Source: FEN-1191 sp964528845 (lineage in GTDB: Bacteria > Pseudomonadota > Gammaproteobacteria > Steroidobacterales > Steroidobacteraceae). From it: DNA of 64,000 bases. How positions within the stretch are numbered: position 1 is the stretch's first letter; every line of letters begins with the position of its first letter. Position numbers and translations under genes: made by a program. The notes beneath the pieces are model-generated. The model worked only from the letters and a program-made list of their open reading frames with translations, was not told the DNA's origin and did not search any database. Of this stretch, positions 33,489 to 41,710 are shown piece after piece. The stretch covers positions 23,964 through 87,963 of the forward strand of contig CAZGVE010000011.1 of NCBI GenBank assembly GCA_964528845.1, written 5' to 3'.

Positions 33489-33827
33489 ATGAAACTGATC
33501 ACCGCCATCATCAAGCCGTTCAAGCTGGACGAGGTGCGCGCGGCACTTTCCGATCTCGGCATCTCTGGCATGACGGTTACCGAGGTCAAAGGATTCGGCC
33601 GCCAGCGCGGTCATACCGAGTTGTACCGCGGCGCCGAGTATGTCGTTGACTTCGTGCCCAAGTCGCGGATCGAGGTCGCAGTGCGCGACGACCTGGTCGA
33701 GCAGGTGATCGAGGCCGTGATCAAGGCTGCCAAGACCGGCAAGGTCGGCGATGGCAAGATTTTCGTGACCGCGGTGCAGCGCGCGATCCGCATCCGCACC
33801 GGCGAAACCGACGATTCGGCACTCTGA
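33489..33827 (+). CDS. glnK: Nitrogen regulatory protein P-II (GlnK/GlnB)
   Basis: Trimeric PII signal protein, 112 residues, sensing ATP/ADP and 2-oxoglutarate. The uridylylation site Tyr51 is in the T-loop (RGAEYVVDFVPK); the B- and C-loops (TGKVGDGKIFV, IRIRTGE) are intact. The start MKLITAIIKPF and VQRAIRIRTGE resemble GlnK more than GlnB, but no amtB is adjacent, so the GlnK/GlnB choice is not firm. GAGGAG lies upstream of the ATG. Confidence 0.9.
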   Translation: MKLITAIIKPFKLDEVRAALSDLGISGMTVTEVKGFGRQRGHTELYRGAEYVVDFVPKSRIEVAVRDDLVEQVIEAVIKAAKTGKVGDGKIFVTAVQRAIRIRTGETDDSAL

Positions 33828-34667
33828 TCAGCGCGGAGCCGATCGATAGAGCGCGTGCAGCTGCAGCTTGCCGATGACAGGATCGACCAGCTCCACGGTG
33901 TGCGTCAGCGCACTCTGCCCACGCAGCACTTCATAGCGCTCGGTGATGCTCGCGCCGTTCCCATAACGGGCGCGCAGCAGGAATGCATCGCCCGACCAGA
34001 AAGGGAGCATACGTGCGGTGCCGTATTCATCGAAGCGCGAGAACCCTTCTCCGAGCCGGTACTCGCGGGCCGGAAGTCCGTCGCTGCGCACGCGCACCGT
34101 GTCGCCTTCGACCTCCAGATCCAACGCGTGCGGGCTGGCTACGGCATGCACCAGGTTGGTCGCGAGCGCCCTTAAATCCGGACCCAGCTGCCGGGTATTG
34201 CCATACTGATCGATGATCGAGTCGGGTGGCGCATCGTCCCCACCGTCAGTATGCGCCGCGGAGCCCCCTCCGGGCTCGGGAGCCGGCTCCTGCTGCCCCT
34301 GGGTACCACCTTGATCCGGCCCAGATCCGGGGCTGCCTCGGCGGTGTCTTCCGCCGCCGCCGCCGCCACCACCACTACCGCCCACACCGCCGCCGCCACC
34401 GGCGCTGCCCGCACCATCGCCTGGTCCGCCAGGGCGCCGCGCACGCATTTTCTTGCGCGCCTCGGCCAGCGCCTGTGCGATGCGAACCCCGGCATCATCG
34501 CTGGCCGCGGAATCCAGCAGCCAGTGGCCGGACAATCTGGAATCGGATGGCGCGGTCGCAACCGTCTGGCAGCCCGGCAGCAGGCTCATCGCGAGCACGG
34601 CGGCCAGCACGCTGGCCAGCGTGCCGGCGCGCCATGGGCCGATCGCAGTCAGGGGGATACGGGACAT
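33828..34667 (-). CDS. Hypothetical lipoprotein with Gly-rich linker
   Basis: A 279-residue predicted lipoprotein: signal ending MSLLPGC (lipidated Cys33). After a short block (DSRLSGHWLLDSAASDD) comes a low-complexity linker (about residues 76-140) rich in Gly, Pro, Gln and Arg. The C-terminal domain (about 145-279) is ordered, with EYRLGEGFSRFDEYGTARM and RYEVLRGQSALTHTVELVDP. No family recognised. Its stop abuts the glnK stop in convergent orientation. Confidence 0.75.
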   Translation of the reverse strand: MSRIPLTAIGPWRAGTLASVLAAVLAMSLLPGCQTVATAPSDSRLSGHWLLDSAASDDAGVRIAQALAEARKKMRARRPGGPGDGAGSAGGGGGVGGSGGGGGGGGRHRRGSPGSGPDQGGTQGQQEPAPEPGGGSAAHTDGGDDAPPDSIIDQYGNTRQLGPDLRALATNLVHAVASPHALDLEVEGDTVRVRSDGLPAREYRLGEGFSRFDEYGTARMLPFWSGDAFLLRARYGNGASITERYEVLRGQSALTHTVELVDPVIGKLQLHALYRSAPR

Positions 34668-34736
34668 CTCCCCACACTAGTGGCGCGCGTGGAACGCTGT
34701 CAAACGGGCCGGCGCCGCGCGCTACACTGCGTCCCC

Positions 34737-35345
34737 ATGTACAGGGTCCTGCTGTATCTGATTGCCGGATGGTCGGGGTTCTTCGTGATGGCCATCGAGC
34801 TGCTGGGCGGACGGCTGCTCGCGCCGTATTTCGGCAGCAGCATCTACGTCTGGGGCGCGATCATCACGGTGTTCATGCTGGCGCTGTCGCTCGGTTACCT
34901 CGCGGGTGGCCGCGCTTCGCTGACCTCGCCGACCTTGAGGCGACTGGCTGCAATCCTGATGGCGGCCGCGCTGGTCACGCTGCCGGTGCTGGTGCTCGGC
35001 GACACCATGCTCGACCGGCTGTCGGTCGTGCTGACCGATCCCCGCTTCGGGTCGCTGGCAGGGGCCGCACTGCTGTTCTTCCTGCCGACTTTCGTATCCG
35101 GCATGGTATCGCCGTATGCGGTGCGACTGCTGGTAGCCGACCGCAGCAGCTCCGGCCATCACGCCGGCAAGCTCTACTTCGTGTCGACTTTCGGCAGCGC
35201 GGCCGGCACGCTGCTGACCTCGTTCTACCTGGTGCTGTACCTCGAGGTGAACCAGATCGTGCTGCTGATGGCAGGAGTGTCGATCGCCGTGGGAATACTG
35301 GCATGGCTGGTCCCCGCGGCGGAGCCTTGCGGGGAAGCGACATGA
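34737..35345 (+). CDS. Membrane half of a fused-spermidine-synthase-like system
   Basis: A 202-residue protein with about six membrane helices. It resembles the N-terminal transmembrane part of 'fused MFS/spermidine synthase' proteins: SGFFVMAIELLGGRLLAPYFGSSIYVWGAIIT and HHAGKLYFVSTFGSAAGTLLTSF. Here the membrane and enzyme parts are two genes overlapping by 4 bases. The ATG at 34737 follows a TACACT -10-like hexamer by only 8 bases. Confidence 0.82.
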   Translation: MYRVLLYLIAGWSGFFVMAIELLGGRLLAPYFGSSIYVWGAIITVFMLALSLGYLAGGRASLTSPTLRRLAAILMAAALVTLPVLVLGDTMLDRLSVVLTDPRFGSLAGAALLFFLPTFVSGMVSPYAVRLLVADRSSSGHHAGKLYFVSTFGSAAGTLLTSFYLVLYLEVNQIVLLMAGVSIAVGILAWLVPAAEPCGEAT

Positions 35346-36265
35346 GGCGCGCGAGCATGAGGCGCCCGGTCATGAGGCCGCGACTCGTCGCGTTGCTGCT
35401 TGCGATCGTCGGCGCCCTGTGCGGCGGGTCGGTATTTGCCGACCAGGTGCTGATCCATACCGAACATTCGCTGTACCGTCAGGTCCTGGTTTATGACGAC
35501 GGCAGCGGGCGCTGCCTGTGCTTCACGCGGCTGTGCGCGATCGGCCGCCAGTCGTGCGTGGACCTGAAGCGGCCCGATTACCTCGTGTTCGACTATACCC
35601 GGATGATGCTCGGCGCCCTGCTGCTCTCGCCCGCGCCGCGCAGCGTGCTCGTGATCGGCCTGGGCGGCGGCACGTTGCCGCACGCGCTCGCGGGTCTGCT
35701 GCCGGACGCGAGGATCGACGTCGTGGAAATCGACCCGGCGGTGCGGCGCGTGGCCGACCAGTATTTTGCGTTCCGGCCGGACGCTCGCGTGCGCGTGTTC
35801 GAGGAGGACGGCCGCGCCTACGTACGCCGCATGCTGCGCACCGATCAGCGCTACCAGCTCATCATGCTCGATGCCTATGACCACCAGTACATCCCCGAGC
35901 ACATGCTGACGCGGGAGTTCCTGACCGAGGTCAGGAGTCTGCTGTCACCGGGCGGGGTCGTCGCGGCCAACACGTTCTCGTCGAGCCGGCTCTACCAGAA
36001 CGAATCGGTGACCTATGCCGGGGTCTTTGGCAGCTTCTACAACCTGAAGAGCAATAATCGCGTGATCCTTGCCAGCGCTGGTACGCTGCCGGAACTGGAT
36101 GCGATCCGGCGCAATGCGGATCAGCTCGGTCCGGCCCTGTCGAAGCTAGGCGTCTCGATGCCGGCGCTGCTGGAGCGCTTCACCACCAGCCCCGACTGGG
36201 ATCCGAATGCGCGCGTGCTCACCGACCAGTACTCGCCAGCGAACCTGCTGAACGCCGCGCCCTGA
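35342..36265 (+). CDS. Spermidine synthase-like methyltransferase-fold protein, secreted or anchored
   Basis: A 307-residue protein with a spermidine synthase fold: VLVIGLGGGTLPHALAGLLPDARIDVVEIDPAV (nucleotide-binding strand and acidic turn), then FEEDGRAYVRR and LIMLDAYDHQYIPEHMLTREFL. A hydrophobic N-terminal signal (LVALLLAIVGALCGGSVFA) suggests it acts outside the cytoplasm or at the membrane, odd for polyamine synthesis. A Cys cluster (GRCLCFTRLCAIGRQSC) sits near residues 58-75. True polyamine activity is doubtful. Coupled to the membrane gene before it. Confidence 0.8.
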   Translation: MRRASMRRPVMRPRLVALLLAIVGALCGGSVFADQVLIHTEHSLYRQVLVYDDGSGRCLCFTRLCAIGRQSCVDLKRPDYLVFDYTRMMLGALLLSPAPRSVLVIGLGGGTLPHALAGLLPDARIDVVEIDPAVRRVADQYFAFRPDARVRVFEEDGRAYVRRMLRTDQRYQLIMLDAYDHQYIPEHMLTREFLTEVRSLLSPGGVVAANTFSSSRLYQNESVTYAGVFGSFYNLKSNNRVILASAGTLPELDAIRRNADQLGPALSKLGVSMPALLERFTTSPDWDPNARVLTDQYSPANLLNAAP

Positions 36266-36303
36266 TCCGCCGCGCAGTGACCCTAAGCGCGCCGTTGCCT
36301 GTT

Positions 36304-37098
36304 TCAGTTGCCCGTTCCCTGGGCGTGCACGGTCACGAGGGTGCGCAGCTCCCGCAGCCGGGCCTTCACGATGGCGGCGTTGTCCGGCCCCATGCGCAGC
36401 AGCACCTTCTGGCCCGCCGAGAGATCTTCGAGTTTCGGATCGCCATACAGGTAATTGACGTTGGGACGCACCAGCGCGATCGGGCCCTGCAGGTCCGGAG
36501 CGGCGAGCAGGTCATCGATCGCGGCCACCAGCCGGTCATTGAAATACCCGTTCGGGTAACCGAGGTTCTGGTAGGCCTGCTGGAACAGCGGATAGTAATG
36601 GAAGTACAGCGCGGCGAACTGCTGCAGGTCGATCTGCTGCAGCTGCTTCACGTAGGGTGCGTAGCGCGCATAGTTGACGGGATCGAGCGTCGCCGCCTGC
36701 TCATCGCCGGTGACCCCGAAATGACCCGGTACCGGCCGCACCGGCCGCAGCTCGACGGCAACGCGTTTACGCGGCAGATTGTCGATCGTCACGACGATGT
36801 GGCGCACGAGCATCTCCGGGCGCAACAGCCCCTCGAGTCCCTGCGTGCCGCTGAGCGAGGAGAGTGCCGAGTGCAGCGGTGTATCGCTCGCATCGAGGGA
36901 GGGGAGGGTATCCGGAGTCTTCGCACCCTGGTCGGGAACCGGGTTCCGGACCGGCGGCGCACTCACCGGTGGCGCAGTCGCGGCAGTGGGCGGCGTCTCA
37001 CCGGGTTCGCTGCGGGAGAACCACCAGGACACCAGGAGTACCGCCACGCAGACCAGGGCGACGCCACCCCCGATCCACCACCACATTGCCTTTCGCAT
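36304..37098 (-). CDS. DUF3014 domain protein
   Basis: A 264-residue membrane-anchored protein: N-terminal helix (WWWIGGGVALVCVAVLLVSWWF), Pro-rich linker (about 30-65), then the DUF3014 domain with SLDASDTPLHSALSSL, RHIVVTIDNLPRKRVAVELRP and the YFHYYPLFQQAYQNLGYPNG stretch. Function unknown. A strong ribosome site (AAGGAGG) precedes the ATG. Divergent from ctlX across 98 bp. Confidence 0.88.
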   Translation of the reverse strand: MRKAMWWWIGGGVALVCVAVLLVSWWFSRSEPGETPPTAATAPPVSAPPVRNPVPDQGAKTPDTLPSLDASDTPLHSALSSLSGTQGLEGLLRPEMLVRHIVVTIDNLPRKRVAVELRPVRPVPGHFGVTGDEQAATLDPVNYARYAPYVKQLQQIDLQQFAALYFHYYPLFQQAYQNLGYPNGYFNDRLVAAIDDLLAAPDLQGPIALVRPNVNYLYGDPKLEDLSAGQKVLLRMGPDNAAIVKARLRELRTLVTVHAQGTGN

Positions 37099-37196
37099 TG
37101 GGTCCTCCTTAGGCTGCGAAGGAACCTAAGCCGGTTCGCAGCCGATTGCAACTCAAACGGCCCGAGTGCGTGCAGTATCATCGGGGCTGAATACCC

Positions 37197-38156
37197 GTGA
37201 ATACTCCACTCCAGACCGCCGCCCGACATGCCGCCGCGCAGTGCGCGGGCGCCGTGCTGCTCGTGCGCCCCGCACACTTCGCCTTCAACCCCGAGACGGC
37301 GGTCAGCAATCGCATGTCGATGCCGGCGAGCGGTGCGGCCTCACCCGCGCCGGCGGCGCTCGGCGAATTCGCAGCGCTGGAGCAGGCACTGAAGGCGGCG
37401 GGGGTGCGCTGCTGCGTCGTGCAGGATACCGCGCTGCCGCCGAAGCCCGACGCGGTGTTCCCGAACAACTGGGTCAGCTTCCATGCCGATGGCAGCCTGG
37501 TGCTCTATCCGATGTGCGCACCCAACCGCCGGACCGAAGCGCGCAGTGCGATCCTCGACGCGGTTGCGGACGAGCTCGGGTTTCGCGAGCGCCGCCGGCT
37601 GGACCTGCGCGCCCACGCAGAGCGCGGCAAGTTCCTGGAGGGCACCGGCAGCCTGGTGCTCGATCACGTCGGTCGTATCGCCTACGCTGCCCGTTCGATC
37701 CGCACCGATGAATCGCTGGTCACCGAGTGGGCCGAATGGATGGGCTACGACGCGGTCGTGTTCGATACCTGCGGCCGCGATGGTGCGCCGCTGTATCACA
37801 CCAACGTGGTGCTCGCGATCGGCGCGCGCTTCGCCCTCGTATGCCCTGCGGCGCTGCGCGATGCCGATCGCGGCCGCGTGCTCGAGCGGCTGCGTGGCGC
37901 AGGCCGCACCGTCGTAGAGATCGGCATGGAGTCGCTGTACGGGTTCGCGGCCAACATTCTCGAACTGCGGGTCGCGGCCGCCGATGGCCGCCACACCAGT
38001 GTGCTCGCGATGTCCGCACGGGCGCGCGCCGCACTCGCGCCGGCGGAGTGGGAATCGTTGCGCGCGGCGGTCGATACCGTGCTAGCCGTGCCAGTACCGA
38101 CCATTGAGCACGTGGGCGGTGGCGGCGTGCGCTGCATGATGGCCGAGGTGCCTTGA
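37197..38156 (+). CDS. ctlX: Amidinotransferase-family hydrolase (CtlX-like)
   Basis: A 319-residue pentein-fold enzyme similar to citrulline utilisation hydrolase CtlX and dimethylargininase-type enzymes. Marks: LLVRPAHFAFNPETAVSNRM, PDAVFPNNWVSFHADGSLVLYPM, FLEGTGSLVLDH (Glu of the substrate site), LYHTNVVLAIG (His) and EHVGGGGVRCMMAEV with the C-terminal catalytic Cys. Substrate not proven. The start is GTG at 37197, after a TATCAT -10-like hexamer. The stop shares one base with the birA start. Confidence 0.88.
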   Translation: MNTPLQTAARHAAAQCAGAVLLVRPAHFAFNPETAVSNRMSMPASGAASPAPAALGEFAALEQALKAAGVRCCVVQDTALPPKPDAVFPNNWVSFHADGSLVLYPMCAPNRRTEARSAILDAVADELGFRERRRLDLRAHAERGKFLEGTGSLVLDHVGRIAYAARSIRTDESLVTEWAEWMGYDAVVFDTCGRDGAPLYHTNVVLAIGARFALVCPAALRDADRGRVLERLRGAGRTVVEIGMESLYGFAANILELRVAAADGRHTSVLAMSARARAALAPAEWESLRAAVDTVLAVPVPTIEHVGGGGVRCMMAEVP

Positions 38157-39172
38157 TGGCTGCGCGAGCGCGACGGGTTGCGGCCGAGCCCCTTGCACAG
38201 CGCGTGTACCGGTTGCTCGCAGACCGGGAATTCCATTCCGGCACGGCACTGGCTGCTGCGGCGGGCGTCAGCCGCAGCGCGGTCTGGAAGGCGGTCGCCG
38301 GGCTGCGTGCACTCGGGGTGCAGGTGCACGCGGTGGCCAACCGCGGCTACCGCCTGCCGCTCGCCACCGGGCCATTGGAGGCCGTGAGGGTCCGCGCGCT
38401 CCTGCCCGGCCCGTGCCGCGCGCGCCTGCGCCTTGGCACCAGCGTGTGGGTCACAGGCTCCACCAATGCCGACCTGCTGCAGTCCGGCGCGCCGCCACCG
38501 GGCCGGTTCGATTTCCGGATCGCGGAGTACCAGAGCGCCGGCCGTGGACGTCGTGCGCGCAGCTGGCTCGCCCCGCCAGGCGGCTCGCTGTGCCTGTCGA
38601 TCGGCTGGAGCTTCGCGAGCCTGCCGCCGGGAGCCGGTGCCCTGGGCCTCGTCATCGGTGTGTGCGCGCTGCGCGCACTGCATGCGCTCGGCCTGCGAGA
38701 GGTGGCACTCAAATGGCCGAACGATCTGGTCGTCGCCGGCGCGAAGCTCGGCGGCATCCTGATCGAGCTGCGCGCCGAGAGCGGCGGACCTGCGTTCATC
38801 GTGGTCGGCATCGGTCTGAATGTCGCTCTGAGCGCCGCCTCGAGCGCCGCAGTCGTGGCGAGCGGCACACAGCCCGCTGATCTGGCCGCGCTCGGCATCG
38901 TGCACTGTGACCGCAACGCACTGGCTGGTGCGCTGATTGCCGCGTCGGTGGACGGACTGCTGCAGTTCGAACGCGCGGGCTTCGCACCGTTCGCGCAAGA
39001 CTGGCGCGCGGCTGATGCGCTGGTGGGCAAGGCGGTCCATGTCAGCACCGACGCAGGTCCCGTAAGCGGCCACGCCCGCGGCATCGATGCCGCGGGCGCA
39101 TTGTGCGTGCAGACGCGTGATGGTTTGCAGCGTTTCACGAGCGGCGACGTATCAGTGCGGGCGGTCCCTTGA
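38156..39172 (+). CDS. birA: Biotin operon repressor / biotin-protein ligase (BirA)
   Basis: Bifunctional BirA, 338 residues: N-terminal helix-turn-helix (about 10-70, HSGTALAAAAGVSRSAVWKAV) and a biotin ligase domain (about 85-270) with the GRGRRARSWLAPPGG biotinyl-adenylate loop and KWPNDLVVAGAKLGGILIEL. The usual second Gly of the GRGRRGRxW loop is Ala here. C-terminal SH3-like domain is present. The ATG shares one base with the ctlX stop. Confidence 0.93.
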   Translation: MAARARRVAAEPLAQRVYRLLADREFHSGTALAAAAGVSRSAVWKAVAGLRALGVQVHAVANRGYRLPLATGPLEAVRVRALLPGPCRARLRLGTSVWVTGSTNADLLQSGAPPPGRFDFRIAEYQSAGRGRRARSWLAPPGGSLCLSIGWSFASLPPGAGALGLVIGVCALRALHALGLREVALKWPNDLVVAGAKLGGILIELRAESGGPAFIVVGIGLNVALSAASSAAVVASGTQPADLAALGIVHCDRNALAGALIAASVDGLLQFERAGFAPFAQDWRAADALVGKAVHVSTDAGPVSGHARGIDAAGALCVQTRDGLQRFTSGDVSVRAVP

Positions 39173-40005
39173 GCACGCCGGCCCTGCTGCTCGATGTCGG
39201 CAATACGCGCCTCAAGTGGGCGCTGCTGCCACCCACGCCGGCCGCGGCTGGCGCGCGGTCGCGCTTCGTGGCCGCGGGTGCCCTGGCGCTCGATCCGCGC
39301 CGCAGGATTCTGCCTCGCGGTGGCGCATCGCTCGCGCGGTTCCTGGCGCAGCTGCCGCGCGGGCTGCCGGTGCTCGGCTGCAATGTCGCGGGGCCAGCGA
39401 TCGAGCGGCAGATCGCGCTGCTCGCGCGCCGCGCGGGCCGCGCTCCGCCGCGCTGGGTACGCAGCGCCGCAAGCGCGGCCGGAGTTCGCAACGCCTACCG
39501 CGAGCCCTGGCGCCTTGGCGTGGACCGTTGGGTCGCATTGATCGGGGCGCGCCATGCCTGGCCCGGGCGGGCACTGTGCATCGTCAGTGTTGGTACGGCG
39601 ATCACGATCGATCTGCTCGATGCGAGCGGACGGCACCGCGGCGGGCTGATTGCACCCGGGCCCACGTTGATGATCGATGCGCTGCTCGAGCGTACCGCCG
39701 GCATCCGGCGCCGTGCCGGCAGCGCCGCGGTGACCGGCAATCTCGCGGCCGCACCGAGTGCATTCTGGGCCAGCGATACTCGCGCCGCGCTGCGCGCCGG
39801 AGCGCGCCAGGCAGCCGCGGCGCTGATCGCCCGCGCACCGCGCGCCGCGCGCGAGCGGCTCGGCCGCGCCCCGACGCTGATCGTGACCGGTGGCGCGGCC
39901 TCCGTCCTCAATGCGCTGCTGCCCGCCGCGGTGCGGTACGATGCGGACCTCGTGCTGCGCGGCCTCGCCGTGATCGCGCGCTCCGGCGCCGCGCCATTCG
40001 CATAG
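39169..40005 (+). CDS. coaX: Type III pantothenate kinase (CoaX)
   Basis: First enzyme of coenzyme A synthesis, 278 residues, in the usual place after birA. ASKHA-fold marks: LLLDVGNTRLKWAL at the N-terminus, RLGVDRWVALIGARHAWPG, SVGTAITIDLLDASGRHRGGLIAPG and IVTGGAAS near the C-terminus. The start is TTG (39169-39171), overlapping the birA stop by 4 bases; no ATG is available before the phosphate-binding motif. Confidence 0.92.
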   Translation: MSTPALLLDVGNTRLKWALLPPTPAAAGARSRFVAAGALALDPRRRILPRGGASLARFLAQLPRGLPVLGCNVAGPAIERQIALLARRAGRAPPRWVRSAASAAGVRNAYREPWRLGVDRWVALIGARHAWPGRALCIVSVGTAITIDLLDASGRHRGGLIAPGPTLMIDALLERTAGIRRRAGSAAVTGNLAAAPSAFWASDTRAALRAGARQAAAALIARAPRAARERLGRAPTLIVTGGAASVLNALLPAAVRYDADLVLRGLAVIARSGAAPFA

Positions 40006-40014
40006 AATCGCCGC

Positions 40015-40737
40015 GTGCGACTCGCCTTCCTGACGCTCGTAGTGCTCAACCTGGCGTTCTTCGCATGGGCGCAATGGATCGACGTCCCGGCCAATGCGGG
40101 TGGTCCGGCCAGGTCCGCGGGAGTTCCAACGCTGCAGCTCGTCGATGCGGCGTCGGCGCCGGCCTCAGCACCGGCCGCAACGCCGCCCGCTCCGGAGCCC
40201 CAGCCCGCGCCGCGGTCCATTCGCTGCCGCAGCCTCGGCCCCTTCGAGGACGCGGCTGCCGCCAGCAGTGCGTCCGACCGGCTGCGCACGCACGGCTGGC
40301 AGCCGCGCACGCGCAGTGCGCAGGGCCAGGTACTGGATGGGTATTGGGTATACCTCAGCGATCTGAAAGACCCGGCCGCCGTTCGCAGCGCGCTTGCCAA
40401 GCTCAGCGCAGCCGGGATTCGCGATACTGCGGCATTACCGGCGCCGCAGCCGGGCGACCGCGTCTCGGTCGGCTTCTTCGCCGATCAGGCGCACGCCGTG
40501 CGCCGCGCAGAACAGGTGCGCGCGCTCGGATTCAAACCGACACTGGACGTGCATGAGCGCACTGCAAACCAGCAATGGCTCGACGTCGACCTGAAGGTTG
40601 ACGATCCGGAGCCGACGGCTGCCGACGCGCTCGGAGCGGCGTCCGCGCCCACGCCTGCGCCCGCCACCGCCGCTGCCAACGCCGCTGCCAACACCGCGTC
40701 GAGCGCGCCGCAGTTCGTACCGTGCCCGGTGGGCTGA
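40015..40737 (+). CDS. SPOR-domain protein
   Basis: A 240-residue inner-membrane-anchored protein: N-terminal helix (LAFLTLVVLNLAFFAWAQW), Ala/Pro linker (about 30-65), a sporulation-related-repeat (SPOR) domain, CRSLGPFEDAAAASSASDRLR to about residue 185, and an Ala-rich tail. SPOR domains bind denuded peptidoglycan at division sites. GTG start at 40015, 9 bp after coaX; birA-coaX-SPOR is a conserved gammaproteobacterial order. Confidence 0.85.
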   Translation: MRLAFLTLVVLNLAFFAWAQWIDVPANAGGPARSAGVPTLQLVDAASAPASAPAATPPAPEPQPAPRSIRCRSLGPFEDAAAASSASDRLRTHGWQPRTRSAQGQVLDGYWVYLSDLKDPAAVRSALAKLSAAGIRDTAALPAPQPGDRVSVGFFADQAHAVRRAEQVRALGFKPTLDVHERTANQQWLDVDLKVDDPEPTAADALGAASAPTPAPATAAANAAANTASSAPQFVPCPVG

Positions 40738-40830
40738 GTCTCTAATGTGCTGTACCGAACGGATGGGCCTTAGGTCAACTCATTAGGCTCTTCCGATAAT
40801 TAAAGCACCAATGCGAATTCGGGAGTGGCA

Positions 40831-41064
40831 ATGGACCTGACCGCCGATGCGCTGTGGCTGGATTTCGAGGCCCTGGCCAATACCTATCCACACGATGCGG
40901 GGGTGCGCCTCACGGCGCACCTTGCCAGATGGCTCATCGAGGAGCGCCAGCGCGCGCAGCTTCCGATCCCTGCGGCACTGCATAAAGTCGCTCAGACGGT
41001 AGTAAGAGCCGTGGAGCTTCCGGAGGCACCGCCCGGCATCCCATCAGCTGCGGCCGGTGCTTAG
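40831..41064 (+). CDS. Small hypothetical protein
   Basis: A 77-residue soluble protein, MDLTADALWLDFEALANTYP..., mostly helical with LTAHLARWLIEERQRAQLP in the middle. The ATG is chosen for GGGAG at 40821-40825; a GTG at 40825 is also in frame. No family recognised. Confidence 0.5.
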   Translation: MDLTADALWLDFEALANTYPHDAGVRLTAHLARWLIEERQRAQLPIPAALHKVAQTVVRAVELPEAPPGIPSAAAGA

Positions 41065-41143
41065 AAAGCACGAGACGATGCCATCGGCTGGATAGTGTCG
41101 CCTGGCTGGCCGCCGCAGGCTGAGGTGCCCGAGGGGGCTGGCG

Positions 41144-41443
41144 TTACTCCACCGGCGTGAACATCACCGGGGCGCGTCCCATCTCGCTGATATCCCCGAT
41201 CATCAGGATCATCTGGTGCGGCACCCAGAGATCGATCGGTGGTGCTCCCTCGTCGACGTAGAGAGTCAATTTCGCGAAGACGTGATGGCTCAAGTCCATC
41301 CGGGCGCATGCGAGAATGAGTCGGACGTCACTTGGGGGTTTGCCGGAGGCTGGCTTCGTCGCGAACGCACGAAATTCGCTGGCATCCTGTGGTGACAGGT
41401 CCGGGCGCAGCCGGACAAAATACCTACTTTGCAGTGTCGCCAT
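41144..41443 (-). CDS. Hypothetical protein
   Basis: A 99-residue reading frame, MATLQSRYFVRLRPDLSPQDASEF..., with the C-terminal stretch IDLWVPHQMILMIGDISEMG. AGGA lies about 7 bases before the ATG. I do not recognise it. It points away from the tRNA gene and toward the small gene at 40831. Alternative reading frames here are also open, so support is moderate. Confidence 0.45.
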   Translation of the reverse strand: MATLQSRYFVRLRPDLSPQDASEFRAFATKPASGKPPSDVRLILACARMDLSHHVFAKLTLYVDEGAPPIDLWVPHQMILMIGDISEMGRAPVMFTPVE

Positions 41444-41630
41444 GCATGCATCCTACGCGCTCGCCGGACCTCGTGCGCATTGCGCCACGGCAATGCTCGC
41501 AGTGCGCCGGCTGACGATCCTGCAGGGAGCCGCGATGAGTCGGTGCTCAGCCGCGGCGGGGAAATTGACCAGCGCCTGGCACGGAGCTGCCCCACTGCTT
41601 CTCAAGCCGTCTAAAATGAACCGGTGAAGA

Positions 41631-41702
41631 GCCGGCTTAGCTCAGTGGTAGAGCAGCGGTTTTGTAAACCGTTGGTCGGGGGTTCAAATCCCTCAGCCGG
41701 CA
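41631..41702 (+). tRNA. tRNA-Thr, anticodon UGU
   Basis: Full cloverleaf: acceptor GCCGGCT (41631-41637) with AGCCGGC (41695-41701), D-arm GCTC/GAGC, anticodon stem 41656-41660 with 41668-41672 and loop TTTGTAA giving anticodon TGT, T-arm with TTCAAAT loop (41683-41689). Discriminator A at 41702; the 3' CCA is not encoded (TCA follows). Confidence 0.97.
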
Positions 41703-41710
41703 TCACTTGC

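Noticed and set aside
34226..34736. Long plus-strand frames opposite the Gly-rich lipoprotein
   Set aside because: They are the complement of a GC-rich repeat-like linker and have no start or domain of their own.
40738..40830. CCGATAA, like a flagellar sigma28 -10, before the small gene at 40831
   Set aside because: No matching TAAA element at the right distance and no motility gene nearby; left as chance.
41624..41710. Coding start inside tRNA-Thr
   Set aside because: The translated SVVEQRFCKPLVGGSNPSAG peptide is a known artefact of reading through a tRNA-Thr gene.
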